Source: an uncultured Eubacteriales bacterium
GTDB taxonomy: Bacteria; Bacillota; Clostridia; Lachnospirales; Lachnospiraceae
DNA length: 5,457 bases
Direction: 5' to 3'
Assembly: GCA_900544525.1 (NCBI GenBank)
Contig: UQVN01000225.1
Location: 1 to 5,457 of the forward strand
How positions within the stretch are numbered: position 1 is the stretch's first letter; each line of letters opens with the position of its first letter. The notes below the pieces were generated by a model. It was not told where the DNA came from, made no database searches, and saw only the letters and a list, made by a program, of their open reading frames with translations. Below, in pieces: positions 4,145-5,457 of this stretch. The translations under genes were made by a program, and so were the position numbers.

Positions 4145-4184
4145 AAAACGATGCAAGACACTTTTCTATGTCTTGCATCGTTTT
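4145..4184. terminator. Strong bidirectional Rho-independent terminator
   Basis: A perfect 16-bp stem, AAAACGATGCAAGACA (4145-4160) and TGTCTTGCATCGTTTT (4169-4184), encloses an 8-base loop. T-runs follow on both strands. It lies 34 bases beyond the stop of the DUF1275 gene and should end the marR-DUF1275 transcript. It also insulates this unit from the element debris to its left. Confidence 0.85.
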
Positions 4185-4217
4185 ATTATTCATTTTATTA
4201 TTTTTACTATTTTTTCA

Positions 4218-4913
4218 CTATTTCACTATACTTTCCACACACATAATATTTTTTTCCTGACTTTCTTGATATAAGATTAAAGTCATACTAAACACCAAAG
4301 GAACGATACAGCACCATACGGTTTGAATTCCAAATAACGGATATAACAAAGCACTACATAAAGTACCCATATGAAATGCTAATAAAGAACCACCAAAAAA
4401 CTTTGCTTTTTCTAATTTTTCTTTTCGTTCTTTCTCCTTATTTTCTTCTAATAAATAATATTCTGTGAAGGAAACAACTGTTTGTTTAATATTATTGGTA
4501 GAAAAAATAGTGGAGCTTACATACCCTTTTGCTCCTTTAAAAATACACCACTGAAATGCTGTAATAAAAAACATTGGATACAGAGCAATCATTGGATTTA
4601 TTGTTCTTGGTATGATTCCTAAAAATCCTACAACAACTATTTCTAAAACAATCGTAACAATTTGTATTCTTTTTACTCTTTTTTCCAAAATAGTTGCTAA
4701 AATAATTGCAAGCACATAGATTATACAAGCACCCAATCGAATGGCTACTTCTATAAAATTTCTTCCAACTAAATCACGGATCAATCCCATCAAATTGGCT
4801 GTCTGTGCAGAGCCAAACACATTAAATCTTGCTAAAATTGCATAAATCCCTAAAAATCCGCCACATACTGCCATCGTATGGTGAATGTAAACATCCAGAT
4901 TTCTTTGTTTCAT
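4218..4913 (-). CDS. DUF1275 (YoaK-like) integral membrane protein
   Basis: A 231-residue protein from the preferred ATG at 4911-4913. The N-terminal part carries the family signature: a first membrane helix with GGFLGIYAILARF (about 18-30) followed by FGSAQTANLMGL (33-44), matching the FxxxxTGN-type segment of DUF1275. Hydrophobic helices are seen near 11-30, 55-76, 83-101, 108-124, 175-195 and 198-215, giving about six membrane spans; a very charged stretch (EENKEKERKEKLEKAK, about 156-171) is a cytoplasmic loop. The function of the family is not established; transport of a small molecule has been suggested. An earlier ATG at 4941-4943 has no Shine-Dalgarno, whereas AGGAG (complement at 4926-4930) precedes 4913, although at a longish 12 bases. 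It lies downstream of and in the same direction as a MarR-type gene, which probably controls it. Confidence 0.75.
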   Translation of the reverse strand: MKQRNLDVYIHHTMAVCGGFLGIYAILARFNVFGSAQTANLMGLIRDLVGRNFIEVAIRLGACIIYVLAIILATILEKRVKRIQIVTIVLEIVVVGFLGIIPRTINPMIALYPMFFITAFQWCIFKGAKGYVSSTIFSTNNIKQTVVSFTEYYLLEENKEKERKEKLEKAKFFGGSLLAFHMGTLCSALLYPLFGIQTVWCCIVPLVFSMTLILYQESQEKNIMCVESIVK

Positions 4914-5029
4914 TTTTCTTCTTGTCTCCTGCCTTTCTATCATTACAAAATAAATAAACTATGATAAACGCATCCACTCACAAGATAATTGATTCCATTT
5001 TATTTATGGATATAGCAACAACAGCCTTT

Positions 5030-5457
5030 TTAACACTTTCTATGATTTTTCTCTCCAAGCTCTCGAATTACTTCACTTGAAGCCTGTGACATTTTTTGAA
5101 AAATTTCAAATATCTTTTCTTTTTCTTCTTCATCTAACTGCTCGATTAATCTACGATTCCACTCTTCACGGATCTCATATAGGCGTTTAATCGCAGGCAT
5201 AGCATCATTTGTAATATAAAGGTGTCTCATACGTTTGTCAGAACCATCGGCTACTGTTTCCACATAACCTTGATCTACTAATTTTTGAACAGCTTTTGTA
5301 ACCGTTCCTTTATCGTATCCCCCAAGTTTTGCTAGATCACACATAGAAATCCCATCATTTTCAAAAATCCTCAACAAAAAAAATTGTTGTCCACTTCTTA
5401 TTAATTCCTCTTCTAATTGAATATCAAAGTATCGATTGGTATTTCGATATAATAAAG
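5030..5457 (-). CDS. MarR-family transcriptional regulator (5' end outside window)
   Basis: The frame is open from the window edge (first whole codon at 5453-5455) to TAA at 5030-5032, giving at least 141 residues, close to the family's usual 140-160. A TTG at 5375-5377 should not be taken as the start, since upstream codons read NRYFDIQLEEELIRSGQQFF, a normal MarR N-terminal dimerisation helix. The winged helix follows: ISMCDLAKLGGYDKGTVTKAVQ (recognition helix DKGTVTKAVQKL) and the wing DGSDKRMRHLYIT with its conserved D-R pair. A long C-terminal helix rich in E and K completes dimerisation. MarR proteins repress nearby transport or stress genes and release DNA on binding small ligands. The downstream DUF1275 membrane gene, about 115 bases away, is the obvious target. 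Confidence 0.85.
   Translation of the reverse strand, partial: LLYRNTNRYFDIQLEEELIRSGQQFFLLRIFENDGISMCDLAKLGGYDKGTVTKAVQKLVDQGYVETVADGSDKRMRHLYITNDAMPAIKRLYEIREEWNRRLIEQLDEEEKEKIFEIFQKMSQASSEVIRELGEKNHRKC

Noticed and set aside
1..5457. CRISPR arrays, tRNA or rRNA genes
   Set aside because: No regularly spaced short repeats, and no cloverleaf or rRNA sequence was seen on either strand.

Overview
The window looks like a low-GC Bacillota (Firmicutes) chromosome, probably a gut clostridium or relative. The intergenic DNA and most genes are AT-rich, Shine-Dalgarno sequences are strong (GAGGTGAG, GAGGAGG), the regulators are of Firmicutes type (TreR-like GntR, XRE, LytTR, MarR), and there are GC-richer blocks resembling the mobilisation regions of Tn1549-like conjugative elements. 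No species can be named.

Layout. 1-829: a promoter with nested inverted repeats, then a complete TreR-like repressor on the plus strand. 830-2003: the start of an XRE-type helix-turn-helix gene (961-1002), an inserted block of about 920 bp (1003-1922), and the continuation of the same helix-turn-helix domain (1923-2003). The block carries an oriT-like region, a reverse-strand nucleoside-deoxyribosyltransferase-like gene (1391-1699) and a right-end repeat (1832-1913). About 2004-3597: a second block with the same plan. It has a diverged copy of the oriT-like region, a reverse-strand PHP phosphatase gene (2395-3168), the tail of a lost gene, a 34-residue small protein gene (3293-3397), and a second copy of the right-end repeat (3517-3597). 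That repeat abuts a LytTR response-regulator gene truncated at both ends (about 3598-4032). 4033-4217: hairpins, including a strong bidirectional terminator. 4218-5457: a MarR-type regulator (cut by the window edge) followed by a DUF1275/YoaK-like membrane protein, both on the minus strand and probably one regulatory unit.

How it fits together. The centre is an insertion hot spot made of mobile-element debris. Two blocks share an oriT-like left region and a roughly 80-bp right end but carry unrelated cargo, and neither encodes a recombinase or relaxase. The simplest reading is two non-autonomous relatives of an integrative element that depend on enzymes supplied in trans, or two deletion remnants of such an element. 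The first block splits the XRE gene so cleanly that the uninterrupted protein can be read across the junction. The second joins the XRE remnant on its left to a LytTR remnant on its right, which implies a deletion or rearrangement. The outer genes (treR-like; marR plus DUF1275) look intact and chromosomal.
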